Below, piece after piece: positions 9,404 through 21,100 of a DNA stretch of 64,000 bases (its first letter is position 1; every line of letters begins with the position of its first letter). The stretch lies in contig BCKQ01000008.1 in assembly GCA_001600695.1 (NCBI GenBank), positions 570,122-634,121 on the forward strand. The letters run 5' to 3'. Position numbers and translations under genes: made by a program. The notes beneath the pieces are model-generated. The model had not been told where the DNA came from, searched no databases, and saw only the letters and a program-made list of their open reading frames with translations. This DNA comes from Ascoidea asiatica. Taxonomy: Eukaryota; Ascomycota; Saccharomycetes; Ascoideales; Ascoideaceae.

Positions 9404-10291
9404 TTAAAAAGAGAAAACTGCTAAAGAGATTAAAAGANATAAACCAAAATTAATTGGATTTGAGAATAATAATTTGGTACCAAGAGATTCATTATCATTA
9501 TCTTCTAGAAAAGATACATTTGAATAATTGAATATAGAAGTATTATAAGTTGCTTTATAAATATCAGCAATATTATCATTATTTGAATTGGAGGTAGAAT
9601 TATTATTAATATTATTATTATTATTAAGATCAGTATCATTTGAAAAAGAAGAAACTGAAATTGAATCTGAAGAATCAGATTGTTTTGATTTATCAGAATC
9701 AAAAATAGATTTAACAATTGCATCAGGTTCTAAATTAGAAGAACCATGAGGTCTCTTTCTATTAGAAGAGATTGAAGAAGAATATGATGATGAAGAAGAA
9801 GGATAATAACCGAAATCAGAAGAAGAATCAGAATCAGAATCAGAATTAGAGTTAGAATTAGAATCAGAAGAAGATTTATAAAATTGTTGTTTATTAACTG
9901 GTTTTGCATCTTCTTTTTTAAAAGGTAAACCACAAGCATTAACATCATTTAAACCTTCACAATCATCATATAAAATAGTTAAGAAATTACCATTTTGAGA
10001 ACCAGGACATAAACCATAACAATCTTTATTTAAACTTTGTAAAGCACAACATTCACAAGCTAAATCATCAGCTTTACAATCATCTAATTTAGCTAAAACA
10101 TCATTTGCACAAGTATTAACTTTAATTAATTCTTCACCTTCACATGGAGTTCTTGGATTTGGATTTAAATAAGAACCAAATTCAGTTTGAATTTCAGAAT
10201 TTATTGGAGTATAAATTGCAAAAATTAAATTATAATTTAAATTTAAAATTAAAGAAATTGAAAGAAAATTATTNAAATTATTTGAGAACAT
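9404..10291 (-). CDS. secreted Cys-rich, Ser-rich protein with GPI-anchor signal (cell-wall type)
   Basis: The 295-residue protein starts with a hydrophobic segment (about 9-27, NFLSISLILNLNYNLIFAIY), a likely signal peptide. Residues about 48-120 hold around ten cysteines in a compact module. Its pieces are CEGEELIKVNTC, CKADDLACECC, DCYGLCPGS, YDDCEG and NACGLPF. This resembles the small Cys domain of fungal GPI-anchored wall proteins but is not a clear CFEM. A long Ser/Asp/Asn-rich stalk follows. The C-terminus is an uncharged, hydrophobic tail (FSNPINFGL to LLISLAVFSF), as expected for GPI attachment. I do not recognise a named orthologue. Its upstream region is long (1.7 kb), common for regulated wall genes. 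Confidence 0.75.
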   Translation of the reverse strand: MFSNNXNNFLSISLILNLNYNLIFAIYTPINSEIQTEFGSYLNPNPRTPCEGEELIKVNTCANDVLAKLDDCKADDLACECCALQSLNKDCYGLCPGSQNGNFLTILYDDCEGLNDVNACGLPFKKEDAKPVNKQQFYKSSSDSNSNSNSDSDSDSSSDFGYYPSSSSSYSSSISSNRKRPHGSSNLEPDAIVKSIFDSDKSKQSDSSDSISVSSFSNDTDLNNNNNINNNSTSNSNNDNIADIYKATYNTSIFNYSNVSFLEDNDNESLGTKLLFSNPINFGLXLLISLAVFSF

Positions 10292-12030
10292 TTTTATCTT
10301 TTTAGAAAATAGTAAAATAAAATAATAATAAAATAAAATAAAATAAAATNAAATNAAATGAAATGAAATGAAATGAAATTTAAATTTGGTAATATTGATG
10401 AATTTAAAAGTATTTCAAATTTAAAAAAAAAGTTGAAAGATAAATTAGATTATTGATAGAATCTATTTATTNTTGGTAGCTTTCTTGAAAGTCAATATTG
10501 TTTAGATTATTTTTCCAATTAATCATTGTTGTATGTAATCAATTAATCCAAAAAAATAAGATCATATTGAAGTAATTAGATAAGTAAAGAATAGGAATAA
10601 CTATCAAGAGAAGAGAAAAGGGTATGAAACACTGAACTAATGGTGAGATTGAAGGAATTGAAGGAATTGAAGGAGTTGGTGATGTTTGAGATGTTTGAAA
10701 AGTTGTAAGATGATTGATTGTGGAGGGAAAAGAGGTAAAAGATGAATTGAATTGGTGAAGGAGAAGCAAGAGAAAGGAGATTACAATCGAAGAAAGCAGT
10801 TTTGATAAAAGGCTGTGATTGAAACTGGCTGGTATGAGTCTGTGTATTGCTGGCTTTGTGTTCAAAGAAGAGAAGGCTCTGGAGGNGTTGGTGTTTTCGA
10901 AACACAAATACAGCAGAAGCAACAGCAACAGATCCAGCAAATTCACCTTCTTCGCCTTCTTCACCAAACCACGAAAACCACGAAAACCACGAAAACCATC
11001 GCACAAGAACCAAAAAATCAACTCGGCGCCAGGTTTCTGGGACTGCTTTGCTCCACATATTTCAGCGGCTACCCACATCCAACCACCGCCGTGCACATTC
11101 TGGCCAAACAATGTTCCAGAACCCTCGAAAGCGTTTGAGCCAGAGTACAGAAACTGTTGAAAGAATATCTGCCAAAACCCTGACGAGAAATATACGAGAC
11201 CCCAGAAATGGATAAAATATGAGAGAACAAGTGATTGTTATTGATATTTATTGATATTTATTAAAATTTATTAAAATTAAGTGTTTTTAATTAAAGAATG
11301 ATAAAATAAATNAACTAAAACTATATACTTTCGTAAACATTTCACTCATCTTTGGAAAACATACTTGAGTTGAGTAAAATATCAAAGGATAAAAAGATAA
11401 GAAGGTAAAAAGATAAAAAGAGAAAGCAAAATTGAGAAAAAAGTAAGTAAAAATAAAAAGCATTGGGAAAAAAGAAAAAAAACTGAATAAAAAACTAAAA
11501 GCAAAGCATAAATTAAAACAAAACTAGAACAAAATTGTAATGAAATGTGCATTTATTTGAAAGTTAATGCGAAACTTTGAAAATTTGAAAATTTGAAAAT
11601 CAAATAAAAGATATATATTTAAATATATTTGAANTTTTTTTGAAATTTTGTTTAAAGAATTGAGTAAGTTAAAATATATTTAACTTTAAAGAGTNTGAGA
11701 TTATTGATAAAAGATATTAAGTAAAAAATCTTGTAAATGAAAATGAAAATAAGAATGAAAATGAGATTGAATTATATTTCACTACTAAGTTCATAAGTTT
11801 TTCCTGAAAATTTATGATTAATATCAAAGAGTATTATAACATTATGAACGAAAAATTCAGAATTTATATTGACTGATTATTAAGTGAAAAGATTAAATGA
11901 TTGATTAATTAATGGACTGATTGATTGGTTGATTGAATGATTGATTGAATGATTGATTGAATGATTGAATTATACAGTAAGATGGATTATTATTATATTA
12001 TTATTATTATTATTTGTTATTGAGTAGTGA
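10292..12030. other. 1.7-kb spacer with GC-rich island upstream of the GPI-protein gene
   Basis: The spacer serves the GPI-protein gene (5' side) and the POM33-like gene (3' side). A GC-rich island lies at about 10790-11215 and contains a 9-base tandem repeat (CCACGAAAA, about 10967-11000). ORFs cross the island in several frames on both strands, none resembles a known protein, and they overlap each other, so I call no gene. The rest is AT-rich; a GATTGAAT-type repeat sits at about 11915-11965. Confidence 0.55.
10967..11000. repeat. 9-bp tandem repeat in GC island
   Basis: About 3.5 copies of ACCACGAAA lie head to tail within the GC-rich island upstream of the GPI-protein gene. Confidence 0.6.
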
Positions 12031-12972
12031 TTATCGTCTATGAGTATTATTTGAATTTAAAGGTAATTTAATTGGTCCAATATAAAAAATAATTAAAGTT
12101 CTAATTGAAGAATAAAATGATTTAATAAATTGAGGTATAAATGGAGTTTGATATAAAATTAAATTAAATTTATAATCATAATTATTTATAATTGTTTTCA
12201 TAAATGAATTTTCATTATATCTAAATTTTATGAAAATAATATATAAAATTAAAACAAATAAAATTCTAAAATTTAAAAAAATTAAATAAATTTTTTTTTT
12301 ATTAAAAATTATTTTTAAAAAATTTTGAATAAATTCAATAAATATTTGAATTAATATATATAATTCAGTATATGATGCAAAATATAAAGATTTATTATAA
12401 TTTTTTTTAATAAAATTATTTAAAATTAAATTAATTTTAAATTTTAAATTTTTTGAAATTAAATTTGTTGGTAAAATTTTTAATAAATTATTATTAAAAT
12501 AATTTAATGAATGAAATATTGAATAAATTGTAAAAGGATATAAAGAATAAATTAAAATTGAATTTAAATATTTAAAATTAAAAAAAAATATTAAAGATAT
12601 TAAAAAATATTGTAAATTATTATCATTTAAAATTTTAAAATAATTTGAATTTATTATTGTTAAAATTTTTGAAATTGGTTGATAAGTTTTAATTAAAACA
12701 ATAATATATGTTAAAATTATTGAATTTATTGAAATTTTATAAAAAAAAAATTGAAATTGAAAATTATTTGAAAATTTATTATAAATTAAAGATATTAAAA
12801 ATAATAAAAATGAGATATTTTGAATTAAATGACATAAATACCAATAAAATTGAGCAGATTTTATTATTGGTTTTAAAGATTTTAAACATGTTTTTATAGA
12901 TATAATATCATTATTATTGTTATTATTATTTGATGATTGATTTGAAGTATTTGTAGATGAAGAAGAGTTCAT
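12031..12972 (-). CDS. Pom33/Per33-family (TMEM33/Tts1) nuclear pore and ER membrane protein
   Basis: The 313-residue polytopic protein has, after an Asn/Ser N-terminus, SAQFYWYLCHLIQNISFLL. This is the hallmark first membrane segment of the TMEM33/Tts1/Pom33 family. Further hydrophobic segments lie at about 78-97, 125-150, 200-220 and 228-250. The C-terminal part has a basic amphipathic stretch (FIPQFIKSFYSSIRT) like the membrane-binding helices of Pom33. In yeast Pom33 assists nuclear pore distribution and biogenesis; Per33 is its ER paralogue. Which one this is cannot be told. Composition is extremely Ile/Asn/Phe-rich, reflecting base bias. It is divergent from TRF4/5. Confidence 0.8.
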   Translation of the reverse strand: MNSSSSTNTSNQSSNNNNNNNDIISIKTCLKSLKPIIKSAQFYWYLCHLIQNISFLLFLISLIYNKFSNNFQFQFFFYKISINSIILTYIIVLIKTYQPISKILTIINSNYFKILNDNNLQYFLISLIFFFNFKYLNSILIYSLYPFTIYSIFHSLNYFNNNLLKILPTNLISKNLKFKINLILNNFIKKNYNKSLYFASYTELYILIQIFIEFIQNFLKIIFNKKKIYLIFLNFRILFVLILYIIFIKFRYNENSFMKTIINNYDYKFNLILYQTPFIPQFIKSFYSSIRTLIIFYIGPIKLPLNSNNTHRR

Positions 12973-15044
12973 TTTGAAATAAATATTATGTTATTGATTA
13001 TTGATTAGTGATTAGTGATTAGTGATTAGTGATTAGAGATTATACGTTGGAATTTTTGAAAATTTCAGTATTTAAATATTTGAGTAGGAAAGTAAGTAAT
13101 TAAATTAAAATAGTAATGATATTGAATACAAATTTAAAGAATAAAATGGAATAAGTTTCATAATTCATAAATCATAATTCATTTAAGAAGTGAAAAGAAG
13201 AGAATATAATATAGTAAAGAATAAGAAAGAAAGAAAGAAAAAAGAGAGAAGGAAATAAAGAATGAAATGAAAGAAGTGGATGAGATAAGATTAGATTATA
13301 TATTATTATGTTATTGTTATTATTATTATTATTATTATTATCGTAGTTATTATCGTATTATTGAATCATTTTAGTTTTATTCCTTTTNAATATCAATATT
13401 TTTCAAATTAGCAACTACTTTTTTAGCACTCACTGCAATTTTCAGGTTTCCAAACTTCCTTTTGGCTCAGTGTCTGCGTGGTGGTGCTTGGAAAGGATTT
13501 GCCCTCACTGACCACTGCCAAAGACAAGAAAGTTATAACAGAAAAAGAATTGCTTTCGTAAGATTTCTGGTAAAAGTTGGTGAATATTTTANTTATTTTC
13601 TTGTCTTGCTTTTTGATTGTTCCCTATTTTACTATTCTTCTATTATTTTGATTCCTTTTTCATTTTTTTCATTTTTTTCAACTCTTCAATTTTTCAGTTT
13701 TTCAGTGAAGGTTTGGATTTGAAACAGTTTGTTAAATCAACTTGCTCAATCAACTTGACTCACTGCAAACTGCCTCTTGAACAGAGGGATTGTTATGATC
13801 TTCAATCGTCTTTAACCATCTTCTACCAAAACCATTTCCAGTCTCACTCACCATCATTACTATCACTATCACTCTCTTTATGACACAGTTTTTGCACTGT
13901 TGTTGTTCACTTGTGGCTCTGTTTCTTTGTGCAGATGTCGAGGAACTGATCTGCCGAATGGCCAACTTCTCTCTGTGGCACGTCGACGTTTTCTGTGTTC
14001 TGTTTTTTGTTTTCTGTTTTCTCAGGCTCAGGTTCAGGTTCTGGTTCTGGTTCTGGGACAGTAGAACGATATTACGATGATTCAGTAGGACCAATATTCT
14101 CTTACGCCTGCCCCGACAATGGCTTAGGACGCAAGTCTAGGACGGTGGAAGCAAAAAGGCGGATGCTGGATCAAGGATTTTCAAACAGCCAAGACTTGCA
14201 GCACCATATTCCAAGTCCAAAAAAGGAAACATCTCCTCGAAATTGAACCTCAGGTAGAGGTCACCGAGGGCACATTTGAGACAACAAGTGGCTGAAAATG
14301 TTCTCCGGTTTGCGGCGCTGCAGGGCCCATTTTCGTCTCACTGCCTCATCACTAAAATTTAGTGATTCAATTAATTTAACTTCCCGCGAGGCCAATCTTC
14401 CCTAGACGGCTTCGATATAATTCTCTTAAATTTTATTGGGAAAAGTCCCGAAATTCTATACGAGCAATTGGAAACAACAGGTACTATTTCTTGTGATTTG
14501 TGNGTTTTTAATATTTACGGGAATATAAGCTGATCTTCTTAAAAGATATGGTCGCCTGTTCGTTAAGCCACGTTTGGCGCATACCATAGCGTCATATTAC
14601 AGAGTTTACGCAGGCTAAAGTATGCTATATAACGCACACCCAAATGGTTCACATTAAAAGTACACATCTAAACAAAACCAAACACAATCCAAAAAATCAT
14701 AGCGGATAAACCAAGAATNATTTCCATATCCGCAAACTTATTTATGGATTTTTAAAACCGTGCCAAAGACGGAAATCACAATTTTTCTTTATTTCAATAT
14801 TAAAACTCCATGAAATTAAGATTGTAAATATTGTCGATAAATTTCAATAAAAGATAAAAGATTTAGAGTTAGAACTGATTTAAAGACAAAAGATAATACT
14901 ATATATGAGAATCAATTAAGAGNTTAAGCTTCAAAATATTATATCAAACATACAATACCATCAATTTAAAATAATCTGTATTCAAATTATTGGAATTGAA
15001 ATTAAATCTTTATTTCTGAAAAAAAAAATTAGAGTTGAGCGGTT
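12973..15044. other. 2-kb divergent spacer with the largest GC-rich island
   Basis: A GATTAGT repeat (about 13000-13035) and a TTA microsatellite (about 13313-13340) lie near the POM33-like start. A GC-richer zone runs from about 13420 to 14660, with a (GGTTCT)n-type repeat at about 14025-14058. A second patch reaches 14780 and includes the GCGGATA/TATCCGC inverted repeat at 14702-14733. Short ORFs cross the zone but none is convincing. The size would allow a non-coding RNA gene, but I could not recognise one of the standard RNAs. Confidence 0.5.
14702..14733. repeat. GCGGATA/TATCCGC inverted repeat
   Basis: Perfect 7-base arms (14702-14708 and 14727-14733) lie in the TRF4/5 upstream region. 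They are the same CGGATA word that forms the hairpin upstream of ERG26. Confidence 0.6.
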
Positions 15045-16748
15045 ATGGATGAAACTAATGATAATGAATCTTTAATTAATTCCAATGATTTAGAAAATTC
15101 AATACATCCAATACATCCAATAAATNCAATAAATCTAGTATCGAATAGTATTATAAGTAATTNAAATGATAATATATCCAATAAAGATATTATATTATTG
15201 AATGATGAAAGCCCGAATAATGAACTTCCTAATGCTGCAAATGATGCAAATGATGTAAATGATAATAATGATTTTAATAGTAGTTTTAATGGAATTGAAA
15301 GAAATGATGATTATATTGGCTTTGAACATTCTGATAATGATCGAGATTTAGAAGTAGATTTAAATTTAAATGAAGATAAATCATCTATTAAAAAAAATGA
15401 AAATTTAAATTCAAATATAAATAATATAAGTTATAATGATAATAATAATGATAATAATGATAATAATGATAATTATAATAATAACTTTAATGATTCAAGT
15501 ATTTATATTGAAGAAAATTTAACAAATTCAGAAAATTTAAATATAAATTCATTAAATGTTAAATTTCCATTTATTAAAAAAAATTTAAATATACATAATT
15601 ATAAATATAATAAATGGTTAACAATTGAAATTAATGATTTTATAAATTATATATCCCCAAATAAAAATGAAATAATTTTAAGAAATGATTTATTTAATAG
15701 ATTAAAATTAATAATTTTAGATACAATTCCAAATTCTGAAGTTCATGTATTTGGATCTTTTGCAACTGATTTATATTTACCAAATTCAGATTTAGATATN
15801 GTTGTAATTTGTAATGATTTAAAAATTGATTATGATATAAAAAGTAAAGAAGAAGATAAAGAAGAAAATGAAGATGATGAAGAAGAAGAAGAAGATACAA
15901 GATCTAAAATTATTGAAATTTTATATAAATTAGGTAATAAATTAAAAATTAAAAATTTACCAATTGAAATGGAAATTGTTTCAAGAGCAAGAATTCCAAT
16001 AATTAAATTAAAAGATTTTAAAACAAATATAAAAGTTGATATATCATTTAATCAAACAAATGGTTTAAAAGCAGCATATTTAATTAGAAAATGGATAAAA
16101 TTTAAACCAGGATTAAGAGAATTATCATTAATTATTAAACAATATTTAAAATTAAGAAAATTAAATGATGTTAGATTTGGTGGATTAGGTGGATTTTCAA
16201 TAATTTGTTTAGTTTATACATTTTTAAATTTACATTGTAAAATAAATTCAAAAGAAATTAAAATTAAAGAAAATTTAGGTATTTTATTAATTGAATTTTT
16301 TGAATTTTTTGGACAAAATTTTTCATATGAAAATGTTGGAATATTAATTAAACCAATAAAATTTGATGAAATTGAAAATGATGAAATAAATTATTTACCA
16401 GAATTAATTGAAAAAAAAAATTATCCAGAATTAAGAAATAAAAAATCAGATTATAATTTATGTATTATAGATCCATTTAATTCATTAAATAATATAAGTA
16501 GTGGAACATATAATATTAAAAATATCAGAGGAGCATTTAGTGGAGCATTTTGTTTAATAATTAATAAAATTTATGAATTAAATAAAACACCAATTTATTT
16601 AAGAAAAAATCAATCAATTTTAGGTGAAATTTTAAAATATTATGGATTACCAAGAGAATTTATTGATGAAAGAAATTTAATTATAAATGAAGCTTTAAAA
16701 GATAATGAAGAATATTTTAATTCAAAATTTAATTCAAACTCAAATTAA
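15045..16748 (+). CDS. non-canonical poly(A) polymerase of the TRAMP complex (Trf4/Trf5 type)
   Basis: Trf4/Trf5 enzymes add short poly(A) tails to aberrant nuclear RNAs and hand them to the exosome. The first 180 residues are an Asn/Asp-rich tail. The core begins at about 185 (YNKWLTIEINDFINYISP). The nucleotidyltransferase motif VFGSFATDLYLPNSDLD at about 235-250 supplies the first two catalytic Asp, and IKVDISFNQTNG at about 330 supplies the third. RFGGLGGFSIICLV and the PAP-associated part (LGILLIEFFEFFGQNFSYEN) follow. The sequence does not separate Trf4 from Trf5. Length 567 matches the family. An N falls in the motif codon after the second Asp. Confidence 0.92.
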   Translation: MDETNDNESLINSNDLENSIHPIHPINXINLVSNSIISNXNDNISNKDIILLNDESPNNELPNAANDANDVNDNNDFNSSFNGIERNDDYIGFEHSDNDRDLEVDLNLNEDKSSIKKNENLNSNINNISYNDNNNDNNDNNDNYNNNFNDSSIYIEENLTNSENLNINSLNVKFPFIKKNLNIHNYKYNKWLTIEINDFINYISPNKNEIILRNDLFNRLKLIILDTIPNSEVHVFGSFATDLYLPNSDLDXVVICNDLKIDYDIKSKEEDKEENEDDEEEEEDTRSKIIEILYKLGNKLKIKNLPIEMEIVSRARIPIIKLKDFKTNIKVDISFNQTNGLKAAYLIRKWIKFKPGLRELSLIIKQYLKLRKLNDVRFGGLGGFSIICLVYTFLNLHCKINSKEIKIKENLGILLIEFFEFFGQNFSYENVGILIKPIKFDEIENDEINYLPELIEKKNYPELRNKKSDYNLCIIDPFNSLNNISSGTYNIKNIRGAFSGAFCLIINKIYELNKTPIYLRKNQSILGEILKYYGLPREFIDERNLIINEALKDNEEYFNSKFNSNSN

Positions 16749-16931
16749 TTGAAATGTTTGTGTATTTTATAGATAATTTATATACAATATATAAAAATTT
16801 TTATTTTACTCTGCTTACCTAATCAAAGTTAACTTACTAATTAGGAAACTCCCGATTAAGGTTTTTTTACATACGAAATAATAGAATATCAAAATTTCAC
16901 TTTTTCCAGAATTAATTTTTTATAAAACAAA

Positions 16932-17030
16932 GCCTGGCTAGCGTAATGGTTAACGCGTCTGACTTCTATNAGAATAATATTGTTCAATTGGGTCATCAGA
17001 AGATTGTGGGTTCGACTCCCACGTCGGGTG
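16932..17030 (+). tRNA. tRNA-Arg (anticodon UCU), with intron
   Basis: Acceptor GCCTGGC (16932-16938) pairs with GTCGGGT (17023-17029), including G-U pairs, and G17030 is the discriminator. The D arm is GCG...CGC and the anticodon stem is TCTGA...TCAGA (16996-17000). The loop is C-T-TCT-A, with anticodon at 16965-16967. A 26-nt intron (16969-16994) follows position 37. The variable loop is AGATT, and the T arm is GTGGG-TTCGACT-CCCAC. A T-run at 17032-17037 is the pol III terminator. The mature sequence closely resembles yeast tRNA-Arg(UCU), which reads AGA, the dominant Arg codon here. One N lies in the intron. Confidence 0.95.
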
Positions 17031-17413
17031 CTTTTTTGTTTATGTTTTTGTTGATTTAATTTTTAATTTTTTAAAAATCCGCAGATCCAACTGCGGAACT
17101 GCATCCGTGTTTTTTTTATTCACGGACTTACTATTATGCACTGTTAATTTCATAATACAGCAACGTTCACAGGTTTGCGGGACCACGTCTTGGCAGCCGG
17201 ATTGGCATTGGGTATGCGGCGGATATGCACCGGATCTGGGGTCTGGTCTTTGTCTTGGCTGGGGTTGCTTTCGGATCCGGCTCGCGGCGGATTACCCCAG
17301 ATTCGCTGTTCCTTATTCTCGAGTTGTTCTGGAGTTATTCTCTTTGTTGGCCCCACGCGGATTTGTTGCAACTGGCGAATCCCAGAGCAAAATGTGGTTA
17401 TTATCAAAGAGAA

Positions 17414-17448
<35 letters not shown>

Positions 17449-18142
17449 CAGTAAGTAATTTTAGTTACTTCTAAGGTTACAGTGAGCTTACTCTCAAATT
17501 CATATTCAATTCTCTTAAGTTTAAATCATCTTTATTCCATTAAATCAATATTCCCACTCATTTCAATTACTTATATTCAATCAATCAGTTAATCAATCAA
17601 CTAACAAATAACTAACAAATAACTAACAAATAACTAACAAATAACTAACAAATAAATAAATATCTATTTCAGAACATGCTCATATAATTATAACAAAAGT
17701 AATCATAATAATAATATCAAAAATCAAAATCAAAAACTATTTCATATTCTATTTAATATTCTATTTAATATTCTATTTNCGTATTTCATTTCATATTCTA
17801 CATAAATAATACTCGAGAATCTATAATCGAGAATCGATAATTTATATTTTAAATTTCAAATTAAATACTAAATATTTAAATATAAAATATTTAATATTTG
17901 ATATTTGATAAATTAATTTATTTAAATTTAAATAAATTTAAAATTATTCTTTTTAATAAAAATTTTTTATATTAAAAATTTTTATTAAAAACGAACCAAG
18001 TAACATCATTTAATAATTTAACTTTTTAAAAATTTTTAACTTAAATAATAATAATATTAATAAAAACGATTATAAAGATTATAAAGATTTTAAAGATTAT
18101 AAGAATTATAAAAATTTTGAAATTTTTAATAATTTTAAAAAA
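17031..18142. other. spacer between tRNA-Arg and GSM1 with hairpins and GC island
   Basis: Two hairpins (17078-17097 and 17104-17126) follow the tRNA terminator. A GC-rich block at about 17150-17410 is dense in CGGAT words (17199, 17220, 17232, 17272, 17288, 17358), including the palindrome CGGATCCG. A TTA microsatellite follows at about 17420-17450. An 11-base tandem repeat (CTAACAAATAA, about 17601-17653) lies in the AT-rich long leader before GSM1. No gene is seen. Confidence 0.55.
17078..17126. repeat. paired hairpins after tRNA-Arg
   Basis: The first hairpin has arms TCCGCAG (17078-17084) and CTGCGGA (17091-17097) with a 6-base loop. The second has arms TCCGTG (17104-17109) and CACGGA (17121-17126) with a T-rich loop. 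Both are perfect. The second resembles the hairpin upstream of ERG26. Confidence 0.6.
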
Positions 18143-21100
18143 ATGACAAAAAAATTACCACCACATTTAAAACAACAAAGAAAACCAATAACTAGAGCTT
18201 GTAATTTTTGTCATGAAAAACATTTACAATGTGATATTGGTAGACCTTGTAAAAATTGTATAAAAAGAAATAAATCTAATTCTTGTAAAGATATGATTAG
18301 AAAAAAATCTAAATATTTATATGATTCAGATAATCTTTTATCTGATAATAATTTACAAGATGATCAGAATGATAATGAAAGTGATAATGAAGATAATAAT
18401 GAAGATAATAATGAAGATAATAATGAAGATGATAATGAAGATGATCTCATCAGAGACGATCACAAAAGGGATGGTGAGAAAAATGAAAATGATGATTTAA
18501 CTGAATTAAGCGCTGCTTCCAACATATCTCACTTGTCTCACTTGTCTCACTCGTCTCACTCGTCTGCTTCTCCTTCTGCTTACTCACCTTCCCCTTCACC
18601 TTCTCTTTCCATTTCTCTTTCTGTTTCTTCTTCTTTAAACCATCTTTCCTCAACCTCTCCAATATTAAACACTTTATCCAATTCAATTCCCACTTCTACT
18701 TCTGTTTCAAATTCCAATTCCAATTCAAATTCAAATTCAAATTCAAATTCAAATTCAAATCCTCCTAATTCAAATCCCTCCAATTCAAATTCCTCCAATT
18801 CTTCTCAACCGCCAATACACTCTCTTCCTCACTTACAGCCAAAACCACCACCACCACCACCACAAAAACAACAACCGCCAATACAATCATCAATTAAATC
18901 TTCCTCAATCCAACAAAATTCGAATAATATTATAAATAATAATAATTTAATTTCTTTATCTACAAATTTAACTTCAAGTTTATCTAAAAAAAGAGGTAGA
19001 GGTAGAAAAAAAAAAGTTGATTCAATTTTAGTTAATAATTTAAACTTAAATTCAAATTCAAATTCAAATTCAAATTCAAATTCAAATTTAAATACCCAAA
19101 AAAAAACAAAATTAAATAAACAAACAAAATCAAATAAATCAAATAAACAAAATTTAAAATTAAAAAATAAAAAAATTAATGAAATTAATCAAAATAATGA
19201 AATTAAAAAATCTGATAAAATTCAAATTTTAACACCTGGTACTTTTAAAACTAATAAATTTCAACCAATTTTACCTGCTCCTTCAATTAATCAATCAATT
19301 AATAAATTAAATTCAAATTCAAATAAATTAAATTTAAATTCAAATAAACCTCTTATTCCAATTTTACCAAAACCTGCTGTTTTTTCAAATAATATTCAAA
19401 GATTTAATAACGATATTAATCAATCTTTATCAAATAAAATCAATCCTCAAAATTTTAATCAACCTATTCAACAACAACAACAACAACAACAACATATTCA
19501 AATGAACCAAAATGTAAACTCAAATCAAAATCAAAATCAAAACATCAATCAAAACATTAATCAAAATATAAATCAAAATTCAAATCTCAATCAACATTCA
19601 AATATAAATCAACCATTTTCTCATTTTTCAAATCATTTTCCAAACCAAAATCATCCTCAATTACTTATAACTAATGGTGAAAAAAAAATTTTAACTCCTT
19701 CAAATTTATCTCAATTAGATAATCATCTTAAATCTTTAGCTGCAGAAAAATCAAATGATAATGATAATGATAATGATATTGACAATGATAATGACAATAA
19801 TATTGATAATAACAATCTTACTATACATCAACATGATAATCATAATATTGATCATGATAATGATATTAATATGAATGATAATCAAAATACAAATCTTCAT
19901 CAATCACTTCATCAAGAACCTCATGATATTCATGCTATCGATAATAATCTGATTCATAATCCTCATAATTCTCATAATTCTCATAATCTTCATAATCTTC
20001 AGAATACTAATAACATTTATAATAATAATTATAATCCTAATAATATAACTCAAATTCAAGAAAATAATCCAAATATTCAATCTCAAAATATTAATTCTCA
20101 ATATCAATCTCAATCACAATCACAATCTCAAAAACCTGTTAATCCAAATCCTCAGAAACCTTCAAATTATTTTGCTTCTCTTTTTTTAAATCAAGAATAT
20201 AATCAAATTTCAACAATTATAAGAGAATCTAAACCACCTTCTCCTGTTCAACATAAAACTCATTTAAATAATACTAATACCCTTTCTACAATAAATGAAA
20301 CTAATAACAATAATAACAATAATAACAATAATAACAATAATAACAATAATAATAATAATAACAATAATAATATAAGTTCAAATCATCAATCTCATGGTGC
20401 AAATCATTCTTCTGGTGCAAGTCATGTTGCTTCAACACATACTCCAACCTCAATTAATAATCTAGATCCTTCTTTAGAATTAGAACTTGATCCTGATTTT
20501 ATAAATCCATTAGATGATCCAATTAATTTAAATTTTTTTCCATTCAATAATCATTTTAATAGAAATACTACTAATAATTCTAATTCTATAATTCAAAATC
20601 AAAATCAAGATCAAAATCTGAACCAGAATCTGAATCAGAATCAAAATGGAAACAACAATAATAATAACAATAATAACAATTTTGGATTAAATACTGGAAT
20701 TGATCCATCTTCTAATAGCCCAGGTTTCTCCAATAATTTTCCAATGGCTCCAAGATTTGATGAGGAACTTTATAATAATCTTTTTTATGATGGAATGAAT
20801 AATGATTTATTAACAAGACCATTTATGAAGTTAGGAGCCGAAAGTGTTGGCATGGAAAAAAGTAATAGTATGTCCAGTTATAATCAATCAAGTCCTTTTT
20901 CTCAAAAAAATTCAAATAATATTAATAATAATAATATCAGTACCAATAATAGTAATACAACCTGTCATTTTAATGCTCAAAGAAATTTGAGTAAAACTAC
21001 ATCTCCATTATNTCAAAATAATACTCTTTCAAATGAAGTTGTTAATTCTGAAATTGAGAACCCAAATAATAAAAATACAACTTCAAATCAAAACATAGAT

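Noticed and set aside
10539-11215. Five overlapping ORFs on both strands in the GC island upstream of the GPI-protein gene
   Set aside because: Stop codons are simply rarer in GC-rich DNA; the frames contradict each other and none shows a domain.
13462-14246. ORFs of 66-114 codons in the island between POM33-like and TRF4/5
   Set aside because: Low-complexity Phe/Ser or Ser-Gly runs, all frames open in pieces, no family resemblance.
17107-17474. ORFs covering the island after tRNA-Arg
   Set aside because: They span hairpins and a TTA microsatellite and overlap in four frames; no known domain.
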